A DNA stretch of 64,000 bases. It comes from Bacteroides fragilis. Its GTDB lineage: Bacteria; Bacteroidota; Bacteroidia; Bacteroidales; Bacteroidaceae. The DNA lies in contig NZ_SZUU01000001.1 in the NCBI RefSeq assembly GCF_019583405.1, positions 1 through 64,000 on the forward strand, read 5' to 3'. How positions within the stretch are numbered: position 1 is the stretch's first letter; every line of letters starts with the position of its first letter. A program made the position numbers and the translations under genes. Of the stretch, positions 45,740 through 53,907 are shown piece by piece. The notes beneath the pieces are model-generated. The model had not been told where the DNA came from. It did not search any database and saw only the letters and a program-made list of their open reading frames with translations.

Positions 45740-46590
45740 TAATCGAAATCTTTTTTTATAAGTTCCAATAAATATTCCTGTAAATCAGTCTCTTGCCCTA
45801 TCTGTAATTTTTGTCGGAGCCGGCTCCGGTTGCTTCTCACGGTCGAAGGGGCTATGTATTGAAGTTCTGCTATCTCTTCGGTTGTTTTGTTTTCCAATAT
45901 CAGGCAGCAGAATTGTATCTCCTTGCAGCTGGCTTGCAGGTGCAAAGCATTGAAAGCTGCCCATAGTTTTAGTTCGGATGTCATTTTTGCCTTTTGTCGT
46001 TGCATGGTTCGTAGTATTTCCTGCAATCTTGCAAGCATTATGGGAGGAAAGATATATGCCACTGCCAAGCTGGGCAGACTCATCAAATAAAGTTCGGATG
46101 ATGTATAGACCCCGATGAACATATACAAAAGAATCGGGGCGAAAGATAATATCACTACGGTGTGTCGACTCACAGAGATAGAAGCCAGACCACAAGTAAC
46201 CATACCGATCATCAAATCTTGTGACAAAAAGAAGCCGGTCTCTTCCGGTGGGAAATAGATACGGCTGTACATTGATATTAGGATATTGCTTTGTATGGTA
46301 TAAAAAGTGCATTTCAACAAGAAAGTTATCTGTTTCTTTTTTCGAATCAGCAGGTAAGTGAACAGTAAGAATAATCCCAGGGATAATATGTTACATAAAG
46401 CCAGTAACAGATTTTTTCTGATGAGGTAGACGCAAAGGTCTGCGATGATTCCGATACTAAAGCAGCCCACTGTGCCGTAATAGACGAAATAAATTGTTTG
46501 TCGCTTCGGACTTCTTATTTCTTTGAACTGTAGATATTTCTTTTGGATGTACTTTTTGATTCTTGGCAAAGACAGGTGTTTTGAATTCAT
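45739..46590 (-). CDS. Membrane-bound LuxR-type transcriptional regulator
   Basis: 283 residues from MNSKHL. About six membrane segments occupy residues 30-200 (e.g. GTVGCFSIGIIADLCVYLI, LSLGLFLLFTYLLI, VVILSFAPILLYMFIGVY). A short coiled linker leads to a C-terminal LuxR-type helix-turn-helix (KEIQFCCLILENKTTEEIAELQYIAPSTVRSNRSRLRQKL). There is no receiver domain. Membrane sensors fused to LuxR heads are common in Bacteroidetes, but their signals are mostly unknown. It lies directly upstream of, and reads into, the DUF3575 operon, so it likely controls it. The frame extends to 46635, but 46590 gives a better start. Confidence 0.83.
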   Translation of the reverse strand: MNSKHLSLPRIKKYIQKKYLQFKEIRSPKRQTIYFVYYGTVGCFSIGIIADLCVYLIRKNLLLALCNILSLGLFLLFTYLLIRKKKQITFLLKCTFYTIQSNILISMYSRIYFPPEETGFFLSQDLMIGMVTCGLASISVSRHTVVILSFAPILLYMFIGVYTSSELYLMSLPSLAVAYIFPPIMLARLQEILRTMQRQKAKMTSELKLWAAFNALHLQASCKEIQFCCLILENKTTEEIAELQYIAPSTVRSNRSRLRQKLQIGQETDLQEYLLELIKKDFD

Positions 46591-46805
46591 ATTTCTTTTA
46601 GGTTTTAATATGTAATATTTATAAAACGAACCCATGTAGGGGGTATATACTCTGACGGAAAGACTTTCGAAACGGCTTTTTTATCCCATAATAAATATAA
46701 ATATGAATGAAAATATAACGGAGGGAGGGTGAAGATCTTGAAAAAATGTACTGAGTTCGTCATACGTGTCATCAAGGCTCATCATATACCTGCTTTATCG
46801 GATGA

Positions 46806-47090
46806 TCAATCACTTAACTTATGCGTTAAATCAAACATCAAGACATGAAATACTCCATTTACAACTTCTCCAAAACAACGATATTTCTGAGTAATCCTGA
46901 ACTTAAATATCTTTTTAGACCGAAAGATGGCGAATGAATCTTTCTGTTTATTAGTATATTCCTTATAGTCTAATCCTTCAGAATTATAAATATCAGCCCA
47001 CGACAATTCTGCAAAAATTCTAAAAGCATCTGCAAACAATGATTCGTCCTGTTCACTTATTAATTCGAAACCATTATTTCTATCAATCAA
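46806..47090 (-). pseudogene. Remnant of a small gene of unknown function beside the IS element
   Basis: 94 residues, opening only at a TTG codon right after an in-frame stop; no ATG and no ribosome site fit. The protein is compact with mixed charge (FRIFAELSWADIYNSEGLDYKEY, KIFKFRITQKYRCFGEVVNGVFHVLMFDLTHKLSD). I do not recognise the family. Its 5' end lies 17 bp from the IS end, so the insertion probably removed or separated its start. It could also be an intact small gene with a TTG start. Confidence 0.45.
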
Positions 47091-47106
47091 ATCGAAATTT
47101 ATTTTA

Positions 47107-47961
47107 GAGCCTGTTTAAATTTTGTAGCTTGAAATAAAAAGAGTGTTTCCTCTTTCCTACAAAACGATTATTTTTAGTTACCCAGCTTCAAATAATTATG
47201 TATTGTACGGATTTAGAAGAAACACAGTGGCAAGTTATCAAGAAAATCTTGAACTTGCAAGAAAGGAAACGAAAATATGATTTGCGTGAAATATGGAATG
47301 CTATCTTCTACCTGGTGAGAACAGGGTGCCAGTAGCGTATGCTTCCTTCCAATTTTGCTCCTTGGGAGTTGGTCTACTATTATTATCGCAAATGGTGCTC
47401 TTTGGGTGAATTTGATTTGTTATTGAATAACTTACGAGAAAAAGTACGTGTCAAAATGGGACAAAAATCAGAAGCTGGCCTGGGGATTATGGATAGTCAA
47501 AGTGTACGTTGGGGTAATAATCGTTCTCTCAATGGCATTGATGGGAATAAGAAAGTAAAAGGAGTTAAGCGTCATGTGGTAGTTGATAAGAATGGTTTCC
47601 TACTGGCTGTGATGGTAACAATTGCTTGCGTACACGATAGTAAAGCGGCTTATTTATTAACAAGGCACCTTAGGGAACTTTGTTGCAACATCAAAATCAT
47701 ATTAGCTGACGCTGGTTATCGTGGGGAAATAGCGGACAAGATAAAAAACGCTTTTGGATATATTCTTGAAGTTGTGGTCAGTAAAGATAAGGTAAATGGC
47801 TTTAAACCAATTGGAAAAAGATGGGGTGTAGAAAGGACATTTGCGTGGTTTGATAATTATAGAAGACTCTGCCGAAACTATGAATTGACATTCGATTCGG
47901 CAGAGGAAATGGTAAAAATCGCATCTATTAGGATGTTAGTGAATAAAATTTAAACAGGCTC
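47107..47961 (+). mobile_element. IS5-family-like insertion sequence, 855 bp
   Basis: Perfect 17-bp terminal inverted repeats, GAGCCTGTTTAAATTTT at 47107-47123 and its complement at 47945-47961. A TA dinucleotide flanks each end (47105-47106, 47962-47963), consistent with a 2-bp target duplication. The single transposase reading frame (47198-47953) is DDE type and broken by a stop codon. Its stop lies within the right repeat. Confidence 0.9.
47198..47953 (+). pseudogene. IS5-like DDE transposase interrupted by an amber codon
   Basis: The frame opens at ATG 47198 (MYCTDLEETQWQVIKKIL) and runs in frame to 47953, but codon 46 (47333-47335) is TAG. The expected residue is Trp (context TGCQ-W-RMLPSNFAPW), one base away (TGG). 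Downstream the catalytic residues are intact: Asp in GIMDSQSVRW, Asp in ILADAGYRG and Glu in WGVERTFAWF. An ATG at 47339 could express the C-terminal 204 residues, which would lack the N-terminal DNA-binding part. The element is therefore probably inactive unless the stop is suppressed or is a sequencing error. Confidence 0.88.
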
Positions 47962-48123
47962 TAAGGTATTCGATCTCCTTCTGAAGACTCTTATTTTGCA
48001 CAGACGATGCCTCTTTTTGTTTTTCATTTTTTTGCTTGGTTTTAATTGTTTACATAGTTTCACTCCACATTTTATGATTACTGTATAGTCCGGCACTGCC
48101 AGAAATATCATATAATCTCTTCC

Positions 48124-49206
48124 ATGAAAGAACTGTACTCGGACTTGGAATACAGTATTTTAAGGCAGTATTTAAACCAACCCGAAGGGCGTAGATTGGA
48201 ATTTAAGGCAGAGTTGCCGGAGCATTCCGATTTGGCTAAGACGGTTGTGGCATTTGCCAATGATGCAGGTGGAGACCTGTATATTGGTGTGGCAGATGAT
48301 CCTCGTGAAGTGGTAGGATTGGATGAGGACAAGTTGATGACTATCGAGGAGAAAATAAGTAATATTATTTTTGACCGTTGCTATCCTGCGATATTGCCGG
48401 AGATAAAATTTATAAGCGAAGAAAACAAACACTTGATTCAGGTGACTGTTTTCAGAGGTAGCACGCCACCTTATTATCTCAAAGAGAAAGGTAAGTTACA
48501 AGGGACATTTATTCGTGTAGGCTCGACCAATCGACTTGCGGATGAAGCTATCATCTCGGAATTGGAACGTCGGAGACGAAACATCTCTTTTGATAGCGAA
48601 GTTATACCAGATAAGCCTGTAAATGATTTGAGCATAGATGGTTTTAAGGCTATATTCAAGGAGAAAACGGGGGAAGAATTATCCGACCAAGCATTAAGGA
48701 AATTAGACTTGGTTAAAGATATGCAAGGAGCAGAATATCCGACCAATGCGTTGATTCTATTCTCGGACGACCCGTTGCGAAACTCGTTGTTTCACTATGC
48801 GAAGGTGGAGTGTGCTCGTTTTAAAGGTGTTAGTATCGATGATTTCATAGACCAAAAGAGTATTACGACCAATATTGCCACACAAGCAGAGGAAGCATAC
48901 AACTTTGTGTTACGCCATATCAATAAAGGTGCTTCGGTTGAGGGAGTGTATACAGTCTCTCGTTGGGAGTATCCTGTTAAGGAAATTCGTGAGGCGATTC
49001 GTAATGCGGTGGTTCATCGGGATTATTCTCTCACAGGAAAAGACGTTAAGATTGCGATCTATGATGATATGGTAGAGATAACCAGTCCGGGACTTCTACC
49101 ACCATCAATCGACTATGCTGCAATGGAAAGCCGTCAGAGCGATGCACGCAACAAAGTAATAGCCCCTGTTTTCAAACGTCTTGGTATCATCGACGTAGTA
49201 CTATAA
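48124..49206 (+). pseudogene. AlbA_2/Schlafen-type ATP-binding regulator, C-terminally truncated
   Basis: 360 residues. An N-terminal AlbA_2 (Schlafen-like) domain is clear (GRRLEFKAELPEHSDLAKTVVAFANDAGGDLYIGVADD, about 18-55), then an ATP-binding C-terminal-type helicase-related region (IREAIRNAVVHRDYSLTGKDVKIAIYDDMVEITSPG, about 280-315). Family members usually continue about 100 residues beyond FKRLGIIE with a winged helix. Here the chain stops at FKRLGIIDVVL. The missing tail and the neighbouring IS and gene remnant suggest decay. Whether the short form still functions is unknown. Confidence 0.7.
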
Positions 49207-50150
49207 CCATCGAAATTAAGATTAAATAACAATATGCCTTTCTGTTGATGATAAGTGTGTCTGATCAGGATGGATAGTCTCTACTTGATATTGCTTTCTA
49301 TTTGCTCACAAAACTTTCTTTTTCGTGACGCATACCCTGTTTTTTTCTTTTGTAATAGAAGCTACTTATTGTATATATATGCAAAAGAAAAATGTTTTCG
49401 AGGGTCCGAGTGATACGTTATTCACTTTTCTGTCTATAGGAAGTTAATAACGTAGTTACAAAGAGTTCGTTCTTTGTTGGCAGAAAGTTAATTCTTTGTT
49501 TATACGAAGTTAACTTCTTGCCAAAGCCAAGGCGGCAGATGATCGGTAACAGTCTTTTTTCTCTCGAAAAAGCGGCTGAAAGTACCGGATTTTCTCTGAT
49601 TACTTCTCGATTTTGATTGTTGTAAATCTGTGAAAATGTTTGTTTTTTGTGCTAATTTCTTTCGTGTTGTCTTTGTTGTACATTTTTTTACTGTCTTTGT
49701 TGTGGTATATGCTTTGTTTTTATTTCTTTCTGTATTTTCCTAACGCTGATTTACGGGTCTTTTTTCCACTCTCTTGCCGGTCGGACGGAAAAAACAAATT
49801 CTATCGCACGTAAGATATACAATTTGACAATTGTCGGATTCTTGCTCCGGACGTTCGTTTATCGAAAGCACAAATCAATCCCTTTTTGATTGTGTACTCT
49901 TATATTCTTGAGAAAGCATAAGTCCGCGTTCTTTTCATGTTTCCCTGATATGTATATATTTTTTTTAGATGTCACGTGAGGCATAGGGGCGTTTTTCATA
50001 CTGTTCGGGCTATTCAGAGACTTGGTTATACGATATTCAATGGTATCCATGCCTCCTTGAGGGGGCCGAATAGGGCGTTTTTGCCTTTGACGAGAGAAAA
50101 GAAAGAGGGGATGGTAGTTCAAAAATAGCCCATTTCATCGATGGAAATCC
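49207..50150. other. Gene-poor stretch before the recombinase
   Basis: About 0.94 kb without a supportable gene. Visible items: three AGTTAA words and two TTCTTTGTT words at 49440-49520, including the palindrome GAAGTTAACTTC at 49506-49517; and the palindrome GACAATTGTC at 49826-49835. A minus-strand frame at 49859-50122 has no ribosome site or recognisable family. The stretch probably represents decayed sequence left by past insertions. Confidence 0.6.
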
Positions 50151-50203
50151 GGTGTTGCATATTTGCGACACCTTGAAAAAGAGAGGTGTTGCAAAAATGC
50201 AAC
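50151..50203 (+). promoter_or_regulatory. Paired GGTGTTGCA dyads upstream of the recombinase
   Basis: GGTGTTGCA (50151-50159) pairs with TGCGACACC (50164-50172) over a 4-nt loop. A second GGTGTTGCA (50185-50193) pairs with TGCAAC (50198-50203), also over 4 nt. Two adjacent dyads with the same half-site and spacing suggest a binding site for a regulator, or for the recombinase itself, about 140 bp before the recombinase promoter. Confidence 0.5.
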
Positions 50204-50340
50204 GGCTATTTTTAGGTCGTTTCCGGGGGGTGGGCTACATTTGCTCCTCTCTTTATGGAGGGGGTACAAACAAAATGTATAAGATTTTTTAAGATAGTGA
50301 AGTCAAAAAGCTGCCAACATATTGATAGTGGACGTTGTTA

Positions 50341-50348
50341 TACTTTTG
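50341..50348 (+). promoter_or_regulatory. Promoter -7 box for the recombinase
   Basis: TACTTTTG matches TAnnTTTG and predicts a transcript start near 50355, only 20 bp before ATG 50375. This decides the start codon against the open frame that begins at 50255. Confidence 0.65.
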
Positions 50349-50374
50349 CAAAATTTTCAAAAGTAAAAAAGAAG

Positions 50375-51589
50375 ATGACCTCCATCACTCCACGGCTCAA
50401 TCGCTCGCGCGAGGGTCGTGATGGCAGCTATCCACTCGTGATACAGATCATACGCCATCGAAAGAAAAGAGAGATTTATACGCCTTACCGATTTTGGGAG
50501 GCAGAGTTCAACACCCGTTTAGAAATGGTAGAGAATACCGGTGGCAATCGCCGTCGCCTGCTCACTGTTCGCGAAGCCAACGAATACCTTATATATATAA
50601 GGAAAGAGTTGACGGCTATTTGCGAATCGCTGGAGGCGGAGAAGGGGAGTGCTTATACGGTGGACGACATTGTACGCGTCTACAACTATCACAATGATTT
50701 GACCCAGGTGCTGGTCTACGCCGACTCCGTGATAGCCGGTCTAGAAAACAAAGGGCGCCAGGGTACCGCCGCCAATTACCGTAGTGCCCGCCGGGCGTTC
50801 GAGTTGTTTGTAGGTGACCGTCCTTTCTCGTTCGAAGAACTGACCCCCGAAGTGATCGACCGCTTTGCCGATTTCCTCCGCAACCGGGGCAATCAGCCAA
50901 ACACCATTTCTTTTTACCTCCGCCAGTGGCGTGCCATCTACAATCGTGCCTGTGTCGACCACGTGGTTTATACTGATCAGAAACCTTTCCGGAGGCTGAA
51001 CCTTAAAGAAGAGGTGACTGCCAAGCGTGCCATTTCCCGCGAGAAGATTGCACGGATCGAGCAAGTCGATTTGACTGCTTCCCGTGCCGATATGCAGTTG
51101 GCTCGTGATCTGTTCCTGTTCAGTTTCTATACGCGTGGAATGTCTTTTGTAGATATGTGCTATATAAATAAGGAAAATCTGCAAGGAGACTACCTTTGCT
51201 ACAAACGGCAGAAGACGGGACAAGAGTTGCGGATACGAATTGAAAACGGTTTGAGTGAGTTGATTGACCGCTATGCCGATTCTTCATCGGATTATCTGCT
51301 CCCGATGCTCCGCCGTGGTGACAGCTATCAGGATTACCGGCGACAGCAACGCAAACTTAATAAACAGATCCGCGAATTGGGTGACAGGCTTCGGTTGGAG
51401 GTGCCGCTCACGTTTTATGTGGCTCGTCACTCCTGGGCGACCCTTGCTCATGCGAATGATGTGCCTGTCTCGGTCATCAGTGACTGCATGGGACACACAT
51501 CGGAGAAGACCACGCGCATCTATTTGGATCGTATAGATACTACACGGCTCGACAAGGCCAATCGGTTAGTGATAAACTGTCTTCGGTAA
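50375..51589 (+). CDS. Tyrosine recombinase, probable DNA invertase for the adjacent fimbrial promoter
   Basis: 404 residues from MTSITPRLNRSREGRDGSYPL. An N-terminal arm-binding part, a SAM-like core-binding domain (about 100-200) and the catalytic domain are visible. Catalytic positions: Arg in FYTRGMSF (about 254), Lys in CYKRQKTG, Arg-His in YVARHSWATLA (about 351-352; Tyr replaces the first His of HxxR, as often seen in Bacteroides invertases), His in CMGHTS (about 373) and nucleophile Tyr in RIYLDR (about 383). The gene ends 24 bp before the left inverted repeat of a 570-bp segment (51614-52183), so it most likely inverts that segment. The reading frame extends upstream to 50255 but crosses the apparent promoter. 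Confidence 0.9.
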   Translation: MTSITPRLNRSREGRDGSYPLVIQIIRHRKKREIYTPYRFWEAEFNTRLEMVENTGGNRRRLLTVREANEYLIYIRKELTAICESLEAEKGSAYTVDDIVRVYNYHNDLTQVLVYADSVIAGLENKGRQGTAANYRSARRAFELFVGDRPFSFEELTPEVIDRFADFLRNRGNQPNTISFYLRQWRAIYNRACVDHVVYTDQKPFRRLNLKEEVTAKRAISREKIARIEQVDLTASRADMQLARDLFLFSFYTRGMSFVDMCYINKENLQGDYLCYKRQKTGQELRIRIENGLSELIDRYADSSSDYLLPMLRRGDSYQDYRRQQRKLNKQIRELGDRLRLEVPLTFYVARHSWATLAHANDVPVSVISDCMGHTSEKTTRIYLDRIDTTRLDKANRLVINCLR

Positions 51590-51613
51590 AGAGGGGGGAA
51601 AAGGGCAAAAAAA

Positions 51614-51635
51614 ACTCTTTCTTATAATGAAAGAG
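51614..51635 (+). repeat. Left recombination site of fimbrial switch
   Basis: Arms CTCTTTC (51615-51621) and GAAAGAG (51629-51635) flank the 7-bp spacer TTATAAT, a textbook tyrosine-recombinase core site. The 20 bp at 51614-51633 are exactly repeated, inverted, at 52164-52183. Confidence 0.88.
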
Positions 51636-51673
51636 CCAACCGTGAGATACTCTCTGATCTCAAATAACTTTTG

Positions 51674-51706
51674 CAAAGATACATATTAAATTATTAATAA
51701 AGCAAA
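51674..51706 (-). promoter_or_regulatory. Fimbrial promoter, currently facing away from the operon
   Basis: Minus-strand TTTG (51703-51706), 21-bp spacer and TATCTTTG (51674-51681). In this orientation the transcript would cross the left site and run antisense into the 3' end of the recombinase gene. Confidence 0.8.
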
Positions 51707-52161
51707 TCTTTTTTTAGTTTTTTTTGTTTTTGCTGTCAATTATTTATTTTCTCTTTCCATATAGAAAAAAACATCCTCCTATACACCTTCTTTTTGTCTA
51801 CAGACTCTTCTAAGAAAGCATACACCGGTTTCTCGCTATTTCTTTTCCAACGGTTTTCATCTGCCCGTCCCCACTGCTTCAGGCACATGCCGTTATCTAT
51901 TCACAAGGATGATTAATCTGTTTATAATCAGATGTATGCAGGTCGTATGCCATCCTTTGTGTCGCTCTTTTACGGCCCATTCCGTCCATGTTTCTGAAAT
52001 CGTTTCTGAGTCAACATCAAGCAATATTCTATGAATCAGTGTTTTACTTTCATACTTCCTGCAATTGTTTCTGAAAATAAAAAAAATCAGAAACATTTCC
52101 GGATCGGTACTCTTTTATTTTTCTGTCTTACAGGTGGTTATGTTGGTAATTCTGAGGCTTC

Positions 52162-52183
52162 CCCTTTCATTATAAGAAAGAGT
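52162..52183 (-). repeat. Right recombination site of fimbrial switch
   Basis: Arms CCCTTTC (52162-52168) and GAAAGAG (52176-52182) around spacer ATTATAA, the reverse complement of the left spacer. Opposite spacer polarity predicts inversion, not deletion. Confidence 0.88.
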
Positions 52184-52209
52184 CCCTAATTATCAAACAA
52201 ACCATAAAT

Positions 52210-52776
52210 ATGAAAAAGGTACTATGCACATTGGGGGTGATTGTTGCTTTACTTTTATCGTTTCCTTGTATGGGGAGCGCTCAGCAGTGGGGCTTGACTG
52301 CCAATGGTCTTTACTGGGCCACGGCTACTCCGAATGTAGGAGTCGAATATGCTTTTAGTTCAAAGATGAGTGTAGCCGGTCTTATTCAATATAATCCTTT
52401 TACGTACGCTAAAAACCGGAAAATGAAACATTTGGTCGGGCAGGTAGAATACCGTTACTGGCTGAGTGATGTTTTCAAAGGTCATTATCTGGGTGTGCAT
52501 GCCACGGGAGGTATCTTCAACTTCGGTAACCTTCCTTTTGGCATTCTGAAGGACTATCGGCTTGAAGGCCAGTTGTACGGTGGGGGGCTTACTTATGGTT
52601 ATCAGTGGATTATCAGCAACCGGGTGAATATTGGAGTCGATATCGGTTTGGGATACCTTCAAGTTGATTATGATAAGTTTTATTGTCCTACCTGCGGTGA
52701 GCGTGTCGATCATTACCGGACCGGTTACGTAGGCCCTACCAAGGTTGGTGTGTCCATTATCTATCTTTTAAAGTAG
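52210..52776 (+). CDS. DUF3575 outer-membrane protein, first gene of the fimbrial operon
   Basis: 188 residues, signal peptide to about residue 24 (GSAQQ). The mature part opens GLTANGLYWATATPNVGVEYAF, typical of DUF3575, followed by barrel-like strands (VEYRYWLSDVFKGHYLGVHATGG, GGGLTYGYQWIISNRVNIGVDIG). A CPTCGE motif near the C terminus carries two Cys that could pair in the periplasm. DUF3575 genes commonly precede DUF3868/OmpA genes in Bacteroides fimbrial operons and are thought to help assembly or anchoring; direct proof is lacking. It begins 26 bp after the right recombination site. Confidence 0.87.
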   Translation: MKKVLCTLGVIVALLLSFPCMGSAQQWGLTANGLYWATATPNVGVEYAFSSKMSVAGLIQYNPFTYAKNRKMKHLVGQVEYRYWLSDVFKGHYLGVHATGGIFNFGNLPFGILKDYRLEGQLYGGGLTYGYQWIISNRVNIGVDIGLGYLQVDYDKFYCPTCGERVDHYRTGYVGPTKVGVSIIYLLK

Positions 52777-52790
52777 GGGAGGGATAAAAC

Positions 52791-53903
52791 ATGAATATCA
52801 GGCAAGTTTTTTTCATAAGTTTCTCATTTTTCATCTCTCTATCAGTGTTAGCGGCAGATAGATCTACGCAGCCTGTCCGTACAGAGGTGTATCGTTTGGA
52901 ACGCCGGGACTCTGTCTTGTTGGTCGATCTGGCTGTCGACCTGACCAGCGTCCGTCTGGCGCCGGACTGCACGGTCTATCTGTTTCCGCTACTCTCTTCG
53001 GGCAATGCCGTCGATTCATTGTCGCTGCCTCCCATTGTGCTCAATGGTCCTCAAAGCGATTTGATGTATCGCCGTCGCCGGGCCTTGGGCACTACTTCTG
53101 GATTGGAGAAGATTCCTCCTTATACTGTGCTTCGTGAGGGAGATCATGCCTTGCCCCACATTCATTATCGAATCGAAGTTCCTTATGCGGCATGGATGGA
53201 AGATGTGAAAGTGTGGATGCGGGATACCAATTGCAATTGCGATGCCCGCCTGGTACCTTTTGCCATGCAGACAGAGCAGATACCGCCATTGATTGTAGAA
53301 CGGGTGGATACTATTGTGATTCGTGACACCGTCCGGGTAGTTCCGGATGTATCTGAGCGGCTACCTGTGGTTGCGGATGCCTCTTCCTATAGGAAGGCGG
53401 TCCCTATTCAGGCGGGCTATGAAGCTGATATTTATTTTCCTACTAACGAAATGCGCATTCTTCCCGATCATGAGTTGAACCGTGCCTCTTGGATGCATTT
53501 CGTTAATCAGGTGGATTCTATTGAGCGGGATAACCGGAATTCCATATCAGGAGTTACTGTTACCGGCTACTCTTCTCCCGAAGGATATGCCTTGAATAAC
53601 GAACGTCTGGCCGAGAAGCGTGCCAAAGCTCTTCAGGAGTTTCTTGAAAATAAATATGGCGAACGCATGGAGATCGCGGTTGAGTGGGTAGGCGAAGATT
53701 GGGAACAGTTTGAGAAAGATATAGAACTTTCCGACCTTCCGGAGCGTGATGAAATTCTTTCAATCCTGCGTACCGTGAAAGATAACAATCAGCGGAAAAA
53801 ATCTTTGAAAACGCTGAATAAAGGGAAAACATTCGAAGTCTTGCTGCGGGAATATTTTCCGAAGCTCCGGCGAGTGTCATGTCGTATTAGATACGTAAAA
53901 TAA
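52791..53903 (+). CDS. DUF3868 protein with OmpA-like C-terminal domain
   Basis: 370 residues, signal peptide to about residue 21 (VLAAD). The N-terminal DUF3868 region (VYRLERRDSVLLVDLAVDLT) is followed by a CNCD pair at about 144 and an OmpA-like domain (about 215-365) with EADIYFPTNEMRILPDHELN and YSSPEGYALNNERLAEKRAKAL. The OmpA-like part should bind peptidoglycan and could root the fimbrial assembly in the periplasm, as PgmI/II-type OmpA proteins do in Porphyromonas (comparison by family, not proven). It is 14 bp after the DUF3575 gene. Confidence 0.87.
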   Translation: MNIRQVFFISFSFFISLSVLAADRSTQPVRTEVYRLERRDSVLLVDLAVDLTSVRLAPDCTVYLFPLLSSGNAVDSLSLPPIVLNGPQSDLMYRRRRALGTTSGLEKIPPYTVLREGDHALPHIHYRIEVPYAAWMEDVKVWMRDTNCNCDARLVPFAMQTEQIPPLIVERVDTIVIRDTVRVVPDVSERLPVVADASSYRKAVPIQAGYEADIYFPTNEMRILPDHELNRASWMHFVNQVDSIERDNRNSISGVTVTGYSSPEGYALNNERLAEKRAKALQEFLENKYGERMEIAVEWVGEDWEQFEKDIELSDLPERDEILSILRTVKDNNQRKKSLKTLNKGKTFEVLLREYFPKLRRVSCRIRYVK

Positions 53904-53907
53904 GAAT

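Larger units (their letters stand above)
51614..52183. promoter_or_regulatory. Invertible promoter segment controlling the fimbrial operon
   Basis: Perfect 20-bp inverted repeats (51614-51633, 52164-52183) enclose 530 bp between the recombinase and the first fimbrial gene. On the minus strand near the left end is a near-ideal promoter: TTTG (51703-51706), 21-bp spacer, TATCTTTG (51674-51681). It points left, away from the operon. Inversion would place its -7 box at 52116-52123 facing ATG 52210, with a leader of about 80 nt. No comparable plus-strand promoter is seen near the right end, so the operon looks OFF. Internal dyads (TGTTTCTGA 52066-52074 / TCAGAAACA 52087-52095; CACAAGGATG 51902-51911 / CATCCTTTGTG 51951-51961) may bind accessory proteins. 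Confidence 0.88.

Noticed and set aside
49859..50122. 87-codon minus-strand frame
   Set aside because: No ribosome site, no family and odd composition; treated as chance in gene-poor DNA.
50255..50374. Upstream extension of the recombinase frame
   Set aside because: It lies before the -7 box at 50341-50348, and the extra 40 residues do not look like recombinase sequence; start 50375 preferred.
51893..52096. 67-codon minus-strand frame inside the invertible segment
   Set aside because: No ribosome site or recognised family, and it overlaps the internal dyads. Kept only as a possibility that an orientation-dependent small protein exists.
52103..52111. ATCGGTACT in the fimbrial segment, shared with the susC-switch core
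   Set aside because: Only 9 bp match and it is not at a segment boundary; probably chance, so no cross-recombination is claimed.
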